Shown piece by piece: positions 10,181 through 21,699 of a stretch of DNA of 64,000 nucleotides (the first letter of the stretch is position 1; every line of letters begins with the position of its first letter). The stretch lies in assembly GCA_021234155.1 (NCBI GenBank), contig JAJEKV010000052.1, forward strand, positions 3,763,606 through 3,827,605, written 5' to 3'. The notes under the pieces are model-generated. The model was given only the letters and a program-made list of their open reading frames with translations, was not told the DNA's origin and made no database searches. The translations under genes were made by a program, and so were the position numbers. The stretch is from Isoetes taiwanensis. Its lineage: Eukaryota; Streptophyta; Lycopodiopsida; Isoetales; Isoetaceae.

Positions 10181-10263
10181 TCATTTTGGCCATTGAGTAA
10201 AATGCAGTTCATCTTGGCCATTGAGTAAAATGCAGTCATTTTGGCCATTGAGTAAAATGCAGT
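10181..10263. repeat. 28-bp tandem repeat, three copies
   Basis: Three near-identical units built around TTGGCCATTGAGTAAAATGC, starting at about 10181, 10209 and 10236. Simple tandem duplication. Confidence 0.9.
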
Positions 10264-10299
10264 TGCAAAAGTCACCAAGAAGCGGTGTTTAAAAATCTG

Positions 10300-10454
10300 T
10301 ATACGCCTCATGAGTCATTTAGCCACGTGGCATGATTTAGGCCGTTCATGTGACCGGGACAAATCTGGGCCGTCCGGCGGGGGGCAGGGACATTGGTGCG
10401 ATCTCGGCCGTCGATCGGGCGCACAGACCGACGCCACGGTTTTATAATATAGGA
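10300..10454 (-). mobile_element. Possible Helitron 5' end
   Basis: Read on the minus strand from 10454 the sequence is TCCTATATTATAAAACCGTG, preceded by an A. This fits the A/TC insertion and the TCtctATATTA-like start of plant Helitrons, and it is followed by GC-rich DNA as is common. I did not find a matching hairpin plus CTRR 3' end, so only one end is proposed. Confidence 0.35.
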
Positions 10455-10854
10455 TTTATTTAGCAGGCCCAAGGTGCTAGATTTTTTGGAATTCTAAGGT
10501 GTCCACATTGCCTGCCATGTCACTTGATATTGTTTCCAACCGTTGGATCTGTAAAATTTTGCATCAACGGTCCACGAAATTAGAAAAGCCATGAAATTAG
10601 CCTCCCCATCTCCTTCAACCATGGCTCTCCAATATCAATGCACAATCGATCCATGTTTTGTGTTGTGCAAACTGAGAAGAATGAAGTTTGGAATGAGAAG
10701 CATAGGCGGAGGGCAAAGAAGGCACGACTGAGCTTAAGTCTGTTATATTCTAGCAGCCTTATGCCTCATCCAAAAGCAATGCATAGGCATGCATGCTTGG
10801 TGTCGTGTTTGCATTGCAGGCATTTTTCTAAAGAAGGTGGAGGCGACAGAGTGC
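10455..10854. other. Spacer before minisatellite
   Basis: Nothing recognised; includes ordinary AT-rich DNA and the approach to the 21-bp array. Short open frames here have no support. Confidence 0.5.
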
Positions 10855-13800
10855 CCGCGTGGCATATTTGAGCCTAGGTGCATGTTGGAGCCTAGGTGGC
10901 GTGTTTGAGCCACCTTGGCATGTTTGATCCTAGGTGGCACGTTGGTGCCTAGGTGGCATGTTTGAGCCAACTTGGCATGTTGGAGCCTAGGTGGCATGTT
11001 TGAGCCACCTTGGCATGTTTGAGCCTAGGTGGCATGTTAGAGCACACGTGGCATGTTTGAGCCTAGGTGGCATGTTGGAACCTAGGTGGCGTGTTTGAGC
11101 CATCTTGGCATGTTTGTGCCACCTTGGCATGTTGAAGCCCATGTGGCATGTTTGAGCCAACTTGGCATGCTTGAGCCTAGGTGGCATGTTGGAATCTAGG
11201 TGGCATCTTGGAGCCTAGATGGCATATTAGAGCCCACGTAGCATGTTTGAGCCCACGTGGCATGTTTGAGCCACCTTGGCATGTTTGAGCCCACGTGGCA
11301 TGTTTGAGCCTAGGTGGCATGTTTGAGCCACCTTGGCATGTTTGACCCTAGGTGGCATGTTGGAGCCTAGATGGCATGTTTTAGCCTAGGTGGCATGATG
11401 GAGTTTAGGTGGCATGTTGGAGCGAAGGTGGCGTGTTTGAGCCACCTTGGCATGTTAGAGCCTAGGTGGCATGTTGGGGCCCGCGTTGCATGTTTGAACC
11501 ACCTTGGCATACTTGGGCCTAGGTGGCATGTTGGAGTCTATGTGGCATGTTGGAGCCTAGGTGGCATGTTTGAGCCACCTTGCCATGTTGGAGCATAGGT
11601 GGCATGTTTGAGCCACCTTGGCATGTTTGAGTTTAAGCGGCAAGTTGGAAGCCGTGTGGCATGTTTGAGCCACCTTGGCATATTAAGTGGCATGTTGGAG
11701 CTCATGTGACATGTTTGAGCCACCTTGGCATGTTAGGTGGCATGTTTTAGCCTAGGTGGCATGTTGGATCCATCTTGCCATGTTTGAGCCACCTTGGCAT
11801 GTTTGAGCCTAGGTGGCATGTTGGAGCATAGGTGTCATGTCGGCATGTTTGAGCCTAGATGGCATGTTGGCATATTTGACTCTAGGTGGCATGTTGGCAT
11901 GTTTGAGGCTAGGTGGCATGTTGGAGCCTAGGTGGCCCATTGGATTCTAGGTGGCATCTTGGAGCCTAGGTGGCATGTTTGAGCCACCTTGGCATGTTGG
12001 AGCCTAGATGGCATGTTGGAACCTAGGTGTCGTGCTTGAGCCACCTTGGCATGTTTGAGCGTAAATGGCATGTTGGAGCCCGCATGGCATGTTTGAGCCA
12101 CATTGGCATGTTTGAGCCTAGGTGGCATGTTGGAGCACACGTGGCATGTTTGAGCCACCTTGGCATGTTGGAGACTAGGTGGCGTGACCTTGGCATGTTT
12201 GAGCCTAGTTGGCATGTTTGAGCCTAGGTGGCATGTTGGAACCCACGTGGCATCTTTGAGCCTAGGTGGCATGCCATCTTGGCATGTTTGAGACACCTTG
12301 ACATGTTAAAGTTTAGGTGGCATGTTGGAGCCTGCGTGGCATGTTTGAGCCACCTTGGCATGCTTGAGCCTAGGTGGCATGTTGGAGTCTAGGTGGCATG
12401 TTTGAGCCTAGGTGGCATGATGGAGTTTAGGTGGCATGTTGGAGCGAAGATGGCATGTTTGAGCCACCTTGGCATGTTAGATCCTAGGTGGCATGTTGGG
12501 CCCCCGTTGCATGTTTGAAGCACCTTGGCATGCTTGAGCCTAGGTGGCATGTTTGAGCCACCTTGCTATGTTGGAGCAAAGGTGGCATGTTTGAGCGTAG
12601 GTGGCCACCTTGGCATGTTAGAGTTTAAGTGGCAAGTTGGAAGCCGCGTGGCATGTTTGAGCTAGATGGCATGTTGGAGCCTAGGTGGCATGTTGGAGCT
12701 CATGTGACATGTTTGAGCCACCTTGGCATGTTAGGTGGCATGTTGGAGCCTAGGTGGCATGTTGGATCCATCCTGCCATGTTTGCTCCACCTTGGCATGT
12801 TTGACCCTAGGTGGCATGTTGGAGCATAGGTGTCATGTTGGCATGTTTGGGCCTAGATGGCATGTTGGCATATTTGAGCCTAGGTGGCATGTTGGAGCCT
12901 AGGTGGCACATTGGATTCCAGGTGGCATCTTGGAGCCTAGGTGGCATGTTTGAGCCACCTTGGCATGTTGGACCCTAGGTGGCATGTTGGAACCTAGGTG
13001 TCGTGCTTGAGCCACCTTGGCATGTTTGAGCCTAAGTGGCATGTTGGAGCCCGCATGGCATGTTTGAGCCACATTGGCATGTTTGAGCCTAGGTGGCATG
13101 TTGGAGCACACGTGGCATGTTTGAGCCACCTTGGCATGTTGGAGCCTAGGTGGCGTGACCTTGGCATGTTTGAGCCTAGGTGGCATGTTGGAGCCTAGGT
13201 GGCATGTTTGAGCCTAGGTGGCATGTTGGAGCCTAGTTGGCATGTTGGAATCCACGTGGCATCTTTGAGCCTAGGTGGCATGCCATCTTGGCATGTTTGA
13301 GACACCCTTTTCCCCTTTCCCTTTCCCTTTTCCTTCCCATTTCCCTTTTTCTGATAGGCTTTTTCTCTTCCCTTTTCATCTTTTTCTCGCCCTTCCTATT
13401 TTTTCTTTCCCTGTTTCCATGCCCTTTTTTCTTCTCTCTTCCCCACATTTTTGTGTGGCCCATTTCTTCCTTTTCCCAGCGTGGCATGTTTGAGCCACAT
13501 TGGCATGCTTGAGGCTAGGTGGCATTTGGAGCCTAGTTGGCATGTTGGATCCACGTGGCATCTTTGAGCCTAGGTGGCATGCCATCTTGGCATGTTTGAG
13601 ACACCTTGGCATGTTAGAGTGTAGGTGGCATGTTGGAGTCTGCGTGGCATGTTTGAGCCACCTTGGCATTTGGAGCCTAGGTGGCATTTGGCATGTTTGA
13701 GCCTAGGTGGAATGTTGGCATGTTTGAGCCTAGGTGGCATATTGGAGCCTAGGTGGCATGTCAGAGCCACCTTGGCATGTTGGCATGTTTGAGCCTAGAT

Positions 13801-14470
13801 GGCATATTGGAGCCTAGATGGCATTTGGAGCCTAGGTGGCATTTGGCATGTTTGAGCCTAGGTGGCATTTGGCATGTTTGAGCCTAGGTGGAATGTTGGC
13901 ATGTTTGAGCCTAGGTGGCATATTGGAGCCTAGGTGGCACATTGGATTCTAGGTGGCATCTTGGAGCCTAGATGGCATGTTTGAGCCACCTTGGCATGTT
14001 GGAGCCTAGGTAGCATGTTGGAACCTAGGTGTCATGCTTGAGCCACCTTGGTGTGTTTGAGCCTAAGTGGCATGTTGGAGCCCGCATGGCATGTTTGAGC
14101 CACATTGGCATGTTTGAGCCTAGGTGGCAATCTTGGAGCCGACATGGCATGTTTGAGCCACCTTGGCATGTTGGAGCCTAGGCGGCATGTTGGAGCCCAT
14201 GTGGCATGTTTGAGCCACCTTGGCATGTTTGAGCCACCTTGGCATGCTTGAGCCTAGGTGGCATTTGGAGCCTAGTTGGCATGTTGGATCCACGTGGCAT
14301 CTTTGAGCCTAGGTGGCATGCCATCTTGGCATGTTTAAGACACCTTGGCATGTTAGAGTGTAGGTGGCATGTTGGAGCCTGCGTGGCATGTTTGAGCCAC
14401 CTTGGCATGCTTGAGCCTAGGTGGCATTTGGAGCCTAGATGGCATTTGGCATGTTTGAGCCTAGGTGGCA
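10855..14470 (+). repeat. 21-bp minisatellite array, main block
   Basis: About 3.6 kb of 21-bp monomers with a constant part GGCATGTT(T/G)GAG and a variable 8-9 bp core. The main core types are CCTAGGTGG, CCACCTTGG and CCACGTGG; the first two are near reverse complements. Because 21 is a multiple of three, all frames stay open over long stretches, which explains the many repetitive pseudo-proteins on both strands. A ~1-kb higher-order pattern recurs: the segment beginning GGTGGC(C/A)CATTGGATTC occurs at about 11932, 12902 and 13932. A pyrimidine tract interrupts the array at 13307-13479. Confidence 0.93.
13307..13479 (+). repeat. Polypyrimidine tract inside the minisatellite
   Basis: About 170 bp of almost pure C/T (CCCTTTCCC, TTTTTCTCTTCCC) splits the array; monomers resume directly after it. 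Sister copies of the surrounding segment near 12290 and 13590 lack it, so it is an insertion. Confidence 0.85.
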
Positions 14471-14762
14471 TTTGGGATCATTCGGGATGGCCAATAGTTC
14501 TAAACTCTGTTATTTCAGTTGCCTTGGCTCCGCACATATGTTTAGAAAAGATGCACCTAGTTATCCAAGAAAACGACCATGTTTTGGCCTCCGAAATGTA
14601 AACCCTGTGTGTTGCTAGGTTATTGTAGGGTTTATGTTTTGGAGGCCAAAACGTGGTCGTTTTCTTAGATAATTAGGTGCACCTTTTCTAAACATGCATA
14701 CGGAACCATGTCAACTGAAATAACAGAGTTTGGATCTATTAGCCATCCCGAATGATCCCAAA
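14471..14762. repeat. Foldback element, 136-bp arms
   Basis: Arms 14471-14606 and 14627-14762 are reverse complements at roughly 90% over 136 bp, with a 20-bp loop (14607-14626). The outer ends read TTTGGGATCATTCGGGATGG and its complement; the inner ends are AAACCCT / AGGGTTT. It abuts the minisatellite exactly. The structure suggests a foldback MITE or a transcript-forming inverted repeat. Related but single-armed sequence lies at 44360-44640. Confidence 0.88.
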
Positions 14763-15700
14763 CAATTTTGTTACTGCAAAAGGTGCTCTTGATTTCTAAT
14801 TGCCACATTGGGAGCAGGATAAATCCAAACCCCATTCCGTCACTTCCTATTGCTTCGAGTTTTCAACTGCAGCTTCTCGGCCATGTCTCAAGTGCAACTG
14901 AATAAAACTCGACCTCCATAACGTAAACCCTACAATAACCTGGCAACGCACAGGGTTTACGTTTTGGAGGCCATACCCTAGTCAAATTGGACCAGGATCT
15001 TGCACAATGTCATGAGGTAGTGGGAGGGCATTGATGCCAGAAGATGGAGCCCTAAAACCTTCCAGAAGAAGTTGGACCCAAAGGTCCTCTCTGGAAGGTC
15101 CCTGGCCACGGACGGGCAACTCTCCCACCCCGGAACTGTGATCGACTCGCCACGGACTCTTAAAACACCGACATTACCTTGGAGACCAAATTTCGTGGGC
15201 ATAAGACCACCCCGCGCCCCGAGGCGCCAAAGTAGCTCATGTCCAACACGTTCGTAGTGAATTGGCCTTAGCGGAGGGTGCGGAATACTGCCATGTAGAG
15301 GGTTCGTGTTTCTTTTGCTGCAAAAAATGACCATGTAACCTGGTCCCCAGGATAATTTCGCTGTTTTGGACGACATGGCAAAGTCAAATCTCCATTCCGG
15401 AGCCTTTGTACTGCCCGAACGACACAACACTTGGGTTTCTACATGGGCCGATCATAGGACACTTTTGCGGCTTTAATGTGTTCTCCCGGACAGATGTTGA
15501 ATTTTTTTGAGCCTGCTCGAAGCAAGTTACTTGAATGGAGAATTCAACGGTCGGATAGGGAAACCGGGTTCCGGGAAGGGAGGCATTGGCATTTGCCCTC
15601 CCAGAGGAGCACTGGTAGGAAAGCCTGCCTCGGTAACCTTTGTGATGTCCGTCTCCTGGGGTCTGGCCACCTAGGCTATAACATGCCACCGGCCGCAACA
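14763..15700. repeat. Diverged satellite-superfamily block
   Basis: 14780-14990 matches 44430-44640 in reverse orientation (shared runs such as TTTCTAATTGCCACATT). It contains a hairpin: GTAAACCCT at 14923-14931 and AGGGTTTAC at 14952-14960. From about 15170 the sequence follows the 1.1-kb satellite order at lower identity: accaa(a/g)tt-cgtgggc, gccaaagtag, gtag(t)gaattggcc, gtttct(t)..tgcaaaa, aatttcgc, catTCCGGAGCC, gaacgacaagaca, caacggtcggatagggaaaccgg. It is a single old unit, not an array. Confidence 0.7.
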
Positions 15701-15960
15701 TGCCCGCCTTGAGCTCCAACATGCCAAGTTGGCTTCAACATGCCACCTAGTCTCAAGCATGCCAAGGTGGCTCAAATATGCCACCTAGGCTCCAACATGC
15801 CACCTGGGCTTCAACATGCCACGTAGGCTCCAACATGCCAACTAGGCTCCAACATGCCTCGTGAGCTCTAGCATGCCACCTAGGCTCCAACATGCCACCT
15901 AGGCTCCAACATGCCAAGGTGGCTCCAACATGCCACCTAGGCTCAAGCATGCCACCTAGG
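15701..15960 (-). repeat. 21-bp minisatellite, inverted block
   Basis: About twelve monomers of the main minisatellite, in reverse orientation (CCACCTAGGCTCCAACATG). With the flank 15957-16098 it forms the left arm of a large inverted repeat whose right arm lies at 19954-21640. Confidence 0.9.
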
Positions 15961-16098
15961 CACTCCAAGTGGTGACATGGCATGTCAAGTAAGCAAGGCC
16001 AAGTTTTGACTAGGCCAAAAATGAAAAGATGTCCATCTTTGGTCTTTTCATTGGGTGATGTTGGCAAATTTTGGGTGACATGGCTAGATGGTGGTGAC
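15957..16098. repeat. Left arm of a large inverted repeat
   Basis: The reverse complement matches 19954-20105 at about 90% (shared runs include GCCAACATCACCCAATGAAA and CCATGTCACCACTTGG). Both arms continue outward into 21-bp minisatellite, so the homology covers array plus flank. Confidence 0.85.
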
Positions 16099-16190
16099 GT
16101 GACTAGAACTTTATGCAAGAAATATGATAACCTTTGAAATTTTTGTAGAGGAGTTTGGCAAGGGATAGAATAGAAGGATCTTGGAGAACT

Positions 16191-16980
16191 CACAAGCCCC
16201 TTTCCAGTGAAGGGGAGTCTGGATCAGCATGTTGCGCAGGGGGATTCGACCCCATCTCCGGGCATGGTCCCCAGAGCATACACAGAGAACTCCATGCAAA
16301 GTTTCGGATGTGTGAGTCTCCGTCTTGACGCTCGAGATGTAAACCCTAGCAAACCCTAGGGTTTGATAGGGTTTACATTCTAGGGATGCTCCGATGACCC
16401 AGAGGGCCCAGGATCTGACGTGGAATACCCGTGCTGGATTACCCTCATGGCACTGGGAGACAGAGCCAAATTTCCCGGTGCAGCATACCTTTCGGAGACT
16501 CCCCTTCACAAGCCCCTTTCCAGTGAAGGGGAGTCTGGAAAAGCATGCTGCGCAGGGGGATTCGACCCCATCTCCGGGCATGGTCCCCAGAGCATACACA
16601 GAGAACTCCATGCAAAGTTTCGGATGTGTGAGTCTCCGTCTTGACGCTCGAGATGTAAACCCTAGCAAACCCTAGGGTTTGATAGGGCTTACATTCTGGG
16701 GATGCTCCGATGACCCAGAGGGCCCAGGATCTGACGTGGAATACCCGTGCTGGATTACCCTCATGGCACTGGGAGACAGAGCCAAATTTCCCGGTGCAGC
16801 ATACCTTTCGGAGACTCCCCTTCACAAGCCCCTTTCCAGTGAAGGGGAGTCTGGAAAAGCATGCTGCGCAGGGGGATTTGACCCCATCTCCGGGCATGGT
16901 CCCCAGAGCATACACAGAGAACTCCATGCAAAGTTTCGGATGTGTTAGTCTCCGTCTTGACGCTCGAGATGTAAACCCTA
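16191..16980 (+). repeat. 316-bp tandem repeat, 2.5 copies
   Basis: Units start at 16191, 16507 and 16823 (period 316 in both steps) and differ at only a few bases, so amplification is recent. Each full unit holds a telobox hairpin (GTAAACCCTAGCAAACCCTA and its inverted half). The third copy breaks off in the hairpin and joins the 830-bp repeat. A short trace of the same repeat is present at 19863-19910. Open frames over this stretch are repeat artefacts. Confidence 0.93.
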
Positions 16981-16984
16981 ATGC

Positions 16985-19860
16985 TCCTCTGATCAAGAGG
17001 GCCGTGGAACTTGTCCCCTAGGGTAATTTCGGCGTTCCAGATGACATGGAGAGGTCGGATCGCCAATCCGGGGCCTCCTCCATGCCCCAAAATCAAAAAC
17101 GTGGTCTAAACCCTGTCAGGGCCAACGGTGGCCATCCCAATCAAAAATCGAGGGTCTAAAGCTCACCCGGAAATACCAGGGATTTTTCCCCATGATTTCG
17201 GGGCCACTTGGCAAGCCAGCTGGCTGAAAACCATGATTTTTTCCCGCCCCATGCATTAATCATGAATTTCCGGATCATAAACACAAAGAAAAGCACAGAT
17301 AAAAATCCGGGTCTCGAAAAAAGGTGAAATCTTGGCAGGATGTGCAGCATGACGCTGCACACGCAAGAGAAAATGCATTGGCAATAGAAGCACAAGCAGA
17401 GGCATGAGACAAGCTTCCGAGCCAACCCCCTTCCGGAGGCCACCGGGTCGGTAACGTCCTACTGGGCAGTGGAGCTAGCTTTGCTTCTCCGTGGTCACAT
17501 GTATACCAGCTAGCAGTCCTAGTGCTGCTATTCTCACTTCGATCTTCTACCAGGGCCTCGGGGGTGACCCCAAGTGTCTTGTTCTCTTGAGGCTAGTCCA
17601 AGCCGGGGCCGAGGGACGGGCTGGACCCCCTCCGGAACCAAGAACTGGCTCCGCCAATGGAACATCCCCATTACCTAGGGGACCAAGTTTCGTGGGCAAA
17701 AGACCACCCCTTCTCCAAGAAACGCCAAAGTAGGTCGTTTACTACACTTGTAGTCAATTGGCATGGAGGTGGATGCTGAATACCTCCTAGTGGGGGGTAA
17801 GTGATTGATCCCCTGGGAAAACCGGTAGTGGAACTTGTCCTCTAGGGTAATTTCGGCGTTCCAGACGATGTGGAGAGGTCGGATCGCCAATCCGGGGCCT
17901 CCTCCATGCCCCAAAATCGAAAACGTGGTCTAAACCACCGCCGAGGGCCAACAAAGGGCCATCCCAATCAAAAATCGAGGGTCTAAAGCTCGCCCGAAAA
18001 TACCGGGATTTTCCTCAGACGCTGACCACTTGGCAAGCCAGCTGGCTGAAAATCAGGATTTTTCCCCGCCCCATGCATTAATTATGAATTTCCGGAGCAT
18101 AAACACAAAAAAACACAGATAAAAATCCGGGTCTCGAAAAAAGGTGAAATCTTGGCAGGATATGCAACATGACGCTGCACACGCAAGAGAAAATGCACAA
18201 TCTTCTACAATAGAAGCACAAGCAGAGGCATGAGGCGAGCTTCCGAGCCAACCCCCTTTAGGAGGCCACCTGGTCCAGAACGCCCCACCGGAGCAAGTGG
18301 AGCTAGCTTTTCTTCTCCGTGGTCACATGTATACCACCTAGCAGTCCTAGTGCTCCTATTGTCACTTCAATCTTCTACCAGGGCCTCAGGGTGAACCCCA
18401 AGTATCTTGTTCTTGCAGGCTAATCCAAGTTGGGGCTGAGGGATCGGGCTGGACCCCACTAACCGAGAACCGGCTCGCCAATGGATCCGGGAACATCCCC
18501 ATTACCTAGGGGACCAAGTTTTCGTGGGCAGAAGACCACCCCCTCTCCAAGAAACGCCAAAGTAGGTCGTTTACTACACACTTGTAGTCAATTGGCAAGG
18601 AGGTGGATGATGAATACCTCCTAGTGAGGGGTAAGTGATTGATCCCCTGGGAAAACTCGCCGTGGAACTTGTCTTCTAGGGTAATTTCGCCGCTCGACGC
18701 CGGCGCAGGTCGGATCGCCAAACCGGGGCCTCCTCCATGCTCCAAAATCGAAAACGTGGTCTAAACCCCCGCCAAGGCCAGCGGTGGCCATCCCAATCAA
18801 AAATCGAGGGTTTTAAACTCATCCGGAAATACCGGGGATTTTCCTATACTCTCGGGGCCACTTGACAAGCCAGCTGGCTGAAAGCCAGGATTTTTCCCTG
18901 CCCCATGCATTAATTATGAATTTCCGGAGCATAAACACAAAGAAAAGCACAGATAAAAATTCGGGTCTCGAAAAAAGGTGAAATCTTGGCAGGATGTGCA
19001 GCATGACGCTGCACACGCAAGAGAAAATGCACCGGCAATAGAAGCACAAGCAGAGGCATGAGACGAGCTTCCGAGCCAACCCCTTAGGAGACCACCGGGT
19101 CGGTAACGTCCTACTAGGTAGTGGAGCTAGCTTTGCTTCTCCGTGGTCACATGTATACCACCTAGCAGTCCTAGTGCTGCTATTCTCACTTCAATCTTCT
19201 ACCAGGGCCTCAGGGTGAACCCCAAGTATCTTGTTCTCGCAGGCTAGTCCAAGCTGGGGGCTGAGGACGGGCTGGACCCCCACTCCGGAACCGAGAACTG
19301 GCTCCGCCAATGGACCCGGAACATCCCCATTACCTAGGGGACCAAGTTTCGTGGGCAGAAGACCACCCCCTCTCCAAGAAACGCCAAAGTAGGTCGTTTA
19401 CTACACACTTGTAGTCAATTGGCATGGAGGTGGATGTTGAATACCTCCTAGTGAGAGGTAAGTGATTGATCCCCTGGGAAAACTCGCCGTGGAACTTGTC
19501 CCCTAGGGTAATTTCGCCGTTCCGGACGACGCGGCGAGGTCGGATCGCCAATCCGGGGCCTCCTCCATGCCCCAAAATCGAAAACGTGGTCTAAACCTTG
19601 TCAGGGCCAACGGCGGCCATCCCAATAAAAAATCGAGGGTCTAAAACTCATCCGGAAATACCGGGGATTTTCCTATACTCTCGGGGCCACTTGGCAAGCC
19701 AGCTGGCTGAAAACCAGGATTTTTCCCTGCCCCATGCATTAATTATGAATTTCCGGAGCATAAACACAAAGAAAAGCACAGATAAAAATCCGGGTCTCGA
19801 AAAAAGGTGAAATCTTGGCGGGATGTGCAAAGATGACGCTGCATACGCAAGAGAAAATGC
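16985..19860 (+). repeat. ~830-bp satellite, three units plus partial
   Basis: The landmark GAAAACGTGGTCTAAACC recurs at about 17095, 17919, 18750 and 19580 (periods 824-831). Units contain the box AGCTGGCTGAAAA followed by CCCATGCATTAATTATGAATTTC and the block CTAGGGTAATTTCG, both also present in the 1.1-kb satellite in the same order. It is therefore a diverged branch of that family, here inside the CACTA-like element. No coding content is supported. Confidence 0.9.
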
Positions 19861-19953
19861 ACCAGCATATATACCTTTCGGAGACTCCCCTTCACAAGAA
19901 AGGGGCCGCCGTCGAGGTGCCTGCCCGGTGTTTGCAGCACATCCAAGGTCCAT

Positions 19954-20105
19954 GTCACCATCATCTAGCCATGTCACCTAAAATTTGCCAACATCACCCA
20001 ATGAAAAGACCAAAGATGGACATCTTTGGTTTTTTGGCCTAGTCAAAACTTGACCTTGCTTACTTGGCATGCCATGTCACCACTTGGGGTGCCTAGGTGG
20101 CATGC
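19954..20105. repeat. Right arm of the large inverted repeat
   Basis: Pairs with 15957-16098 in inverted orientation. The two arms enclose the 316-bp and 830-bp arrays (about 3.9 kb). Confidence 0.85.
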
Positions 20106-21640
20106 TTGAGACTAGGTGGCATGCCTGAGCCACCTTGGCATGTTGGAGCCTGCATGGCATGTTGGAGCCACCTTGGCATGTTGGAGCCCACGTGGCATTA
20201 TGGAGTCCACGTGGCATGTTTGAGCCACCTTGGCATGTTGGAGCCTAGGTGGCATGTTTGAGCCCACCTTGGCATGTTTGAGCCACCTGGCATGTTTGAG
20301 CCTGGGTGGCATGTTGGAGCCTAGATGGCATGTTTGAGACACCTAGGAATGTTGGAGCCTAGGTGGCATGTTGGAGCCCACGTGGCATATTTGAGCCACC
20401 TTGGCAAGTTGGAGCATAGGTGGTATGTTGGAGCCAGATTGGCATGTTTGAGCACGTTGGAGCCTAGGTGGCATGTTTGAGCCATTTTGTCATGTTGCGA
20501 CCCTAGGTGGCATGTTTGAGCCCACCTTGGCATGTTTGAGCCTAGGTGGCATGTTGGAGCCACCTTGGCATGTGGGAACCACCTTGGCATGTTTGAGCCT
20601 AGGTGGCATGTTTGAGCCACCTTGGCATGTTGGAGCCCACGTGGCATGTTTGAGCCACCTTGGCATGATTGAGCACGTTGGAGCCTAGGTGGCATGTTTG
20701 AGCCACCTTGGCATGTTGGAGCCACCTTGGCATGTTGGAGCCTAGGTGGCATGTTGGAGACCACGTGGCATGTTTGAGCCACCTTGCCATGTTAGAGCCT
20801 AGGTGGCATGTTGGGAGCTGTGTGGCATGCTTGAGCCACCTTGGCATGTTGGAGCCCACGTGGCATATTTGAGCCACTTTTGGCAAGTTGGAGCATAGGT
20901 GGCATGTTAGAGCCAGCGTGGCATGTTTGAGCATGTTGGAGCCTAGGTGGCATGTTGGAGCCACCTTGGCGCGTGGCATGTTGGAGCCCACGTGGCATGT
21001 TTGAGCCTAGGTGGCGGTTAGAGCCACGGTGGCATGTTGAGACCTAGGTGGCATGTTTGAGCCAACTTGGCATATTTAAGCCTAGGTGGCATGTTGTGAG
21101 CCACCTTGGCATGTTGGAGGCTAGGTGGCATGGTGGAGCCAACGTGGCATGTTTGAGCCACCTTGGCATGTTTGAGCCTAGGTGGCATGTTGGAGCCTAG
21201 GTGGCATGTTTGAGCCCACCTTGGCATGTTTGAGCCACCGGCATGTTTGAGCCTAGGTGGCATGTTGGGACCCTAGGTGGCATGTTTGAGCCACCTTGGC
21301 ATGTTTGAGCCTAGGTGGCATGTTGGAGCCACCTTGGCATGTTGGAGCCTAAGTGAGCCTGCATGGCATGTTTGAGCCTATGTGGCATGTTTGAGCCACC
21401 TAGGAATGTTGGAGCCTAGGTGGCATGTTGGAGCCCACGTGGCATTTTTGAGCCACCTTGGCAAGTTGGAGCATAGGTGGCATGTTGGAGCCTGCGTGGC
21501 ATGTTTGAGCACGTTGGAGCCTAGGTGGCATGTTTGAGCCATTTTGTCATGTTGGAGCCTAGGTGGCATGTTGGAGCCACCTTGGCATGTTTGAGCCTAG
21601 GTGGCATGTTAGAGCCACCTTGGCATGTTGGTGCCCACGT
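20085..21640 (+). repeat. 21-bp minisatellite, second large block
   Basis: About 1.55 kb of the same 21-bp monomers as at 10855-14470, in the same orientation, with the same CCTAGGTGG / CCACCTTGG / CCACGTGG cores and more partial units. Long open frames are artefacts of the 21-bp period. Confidence 0.92.
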
Positions 21641-21699
21641 TATGCAAAAAATAGGTGTTAAGTAATTGAAGTAGTTGAAGTAACTTGTGTTACATGGAA

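Noticed and set aside
10855-14470. CRISPR-like array
   Set aside because: There are no unique spacers; monomers are contiguous and degenerate, and the context is plant nuclear.
10743-14601. Many open frames giving repetitive proteins (MPPRLKHAKVAQTCHLGSN-type)
   Set aside because: They follow from a 21-bp repeat, which keeps frames open on both strands, and different frames give equally long products.
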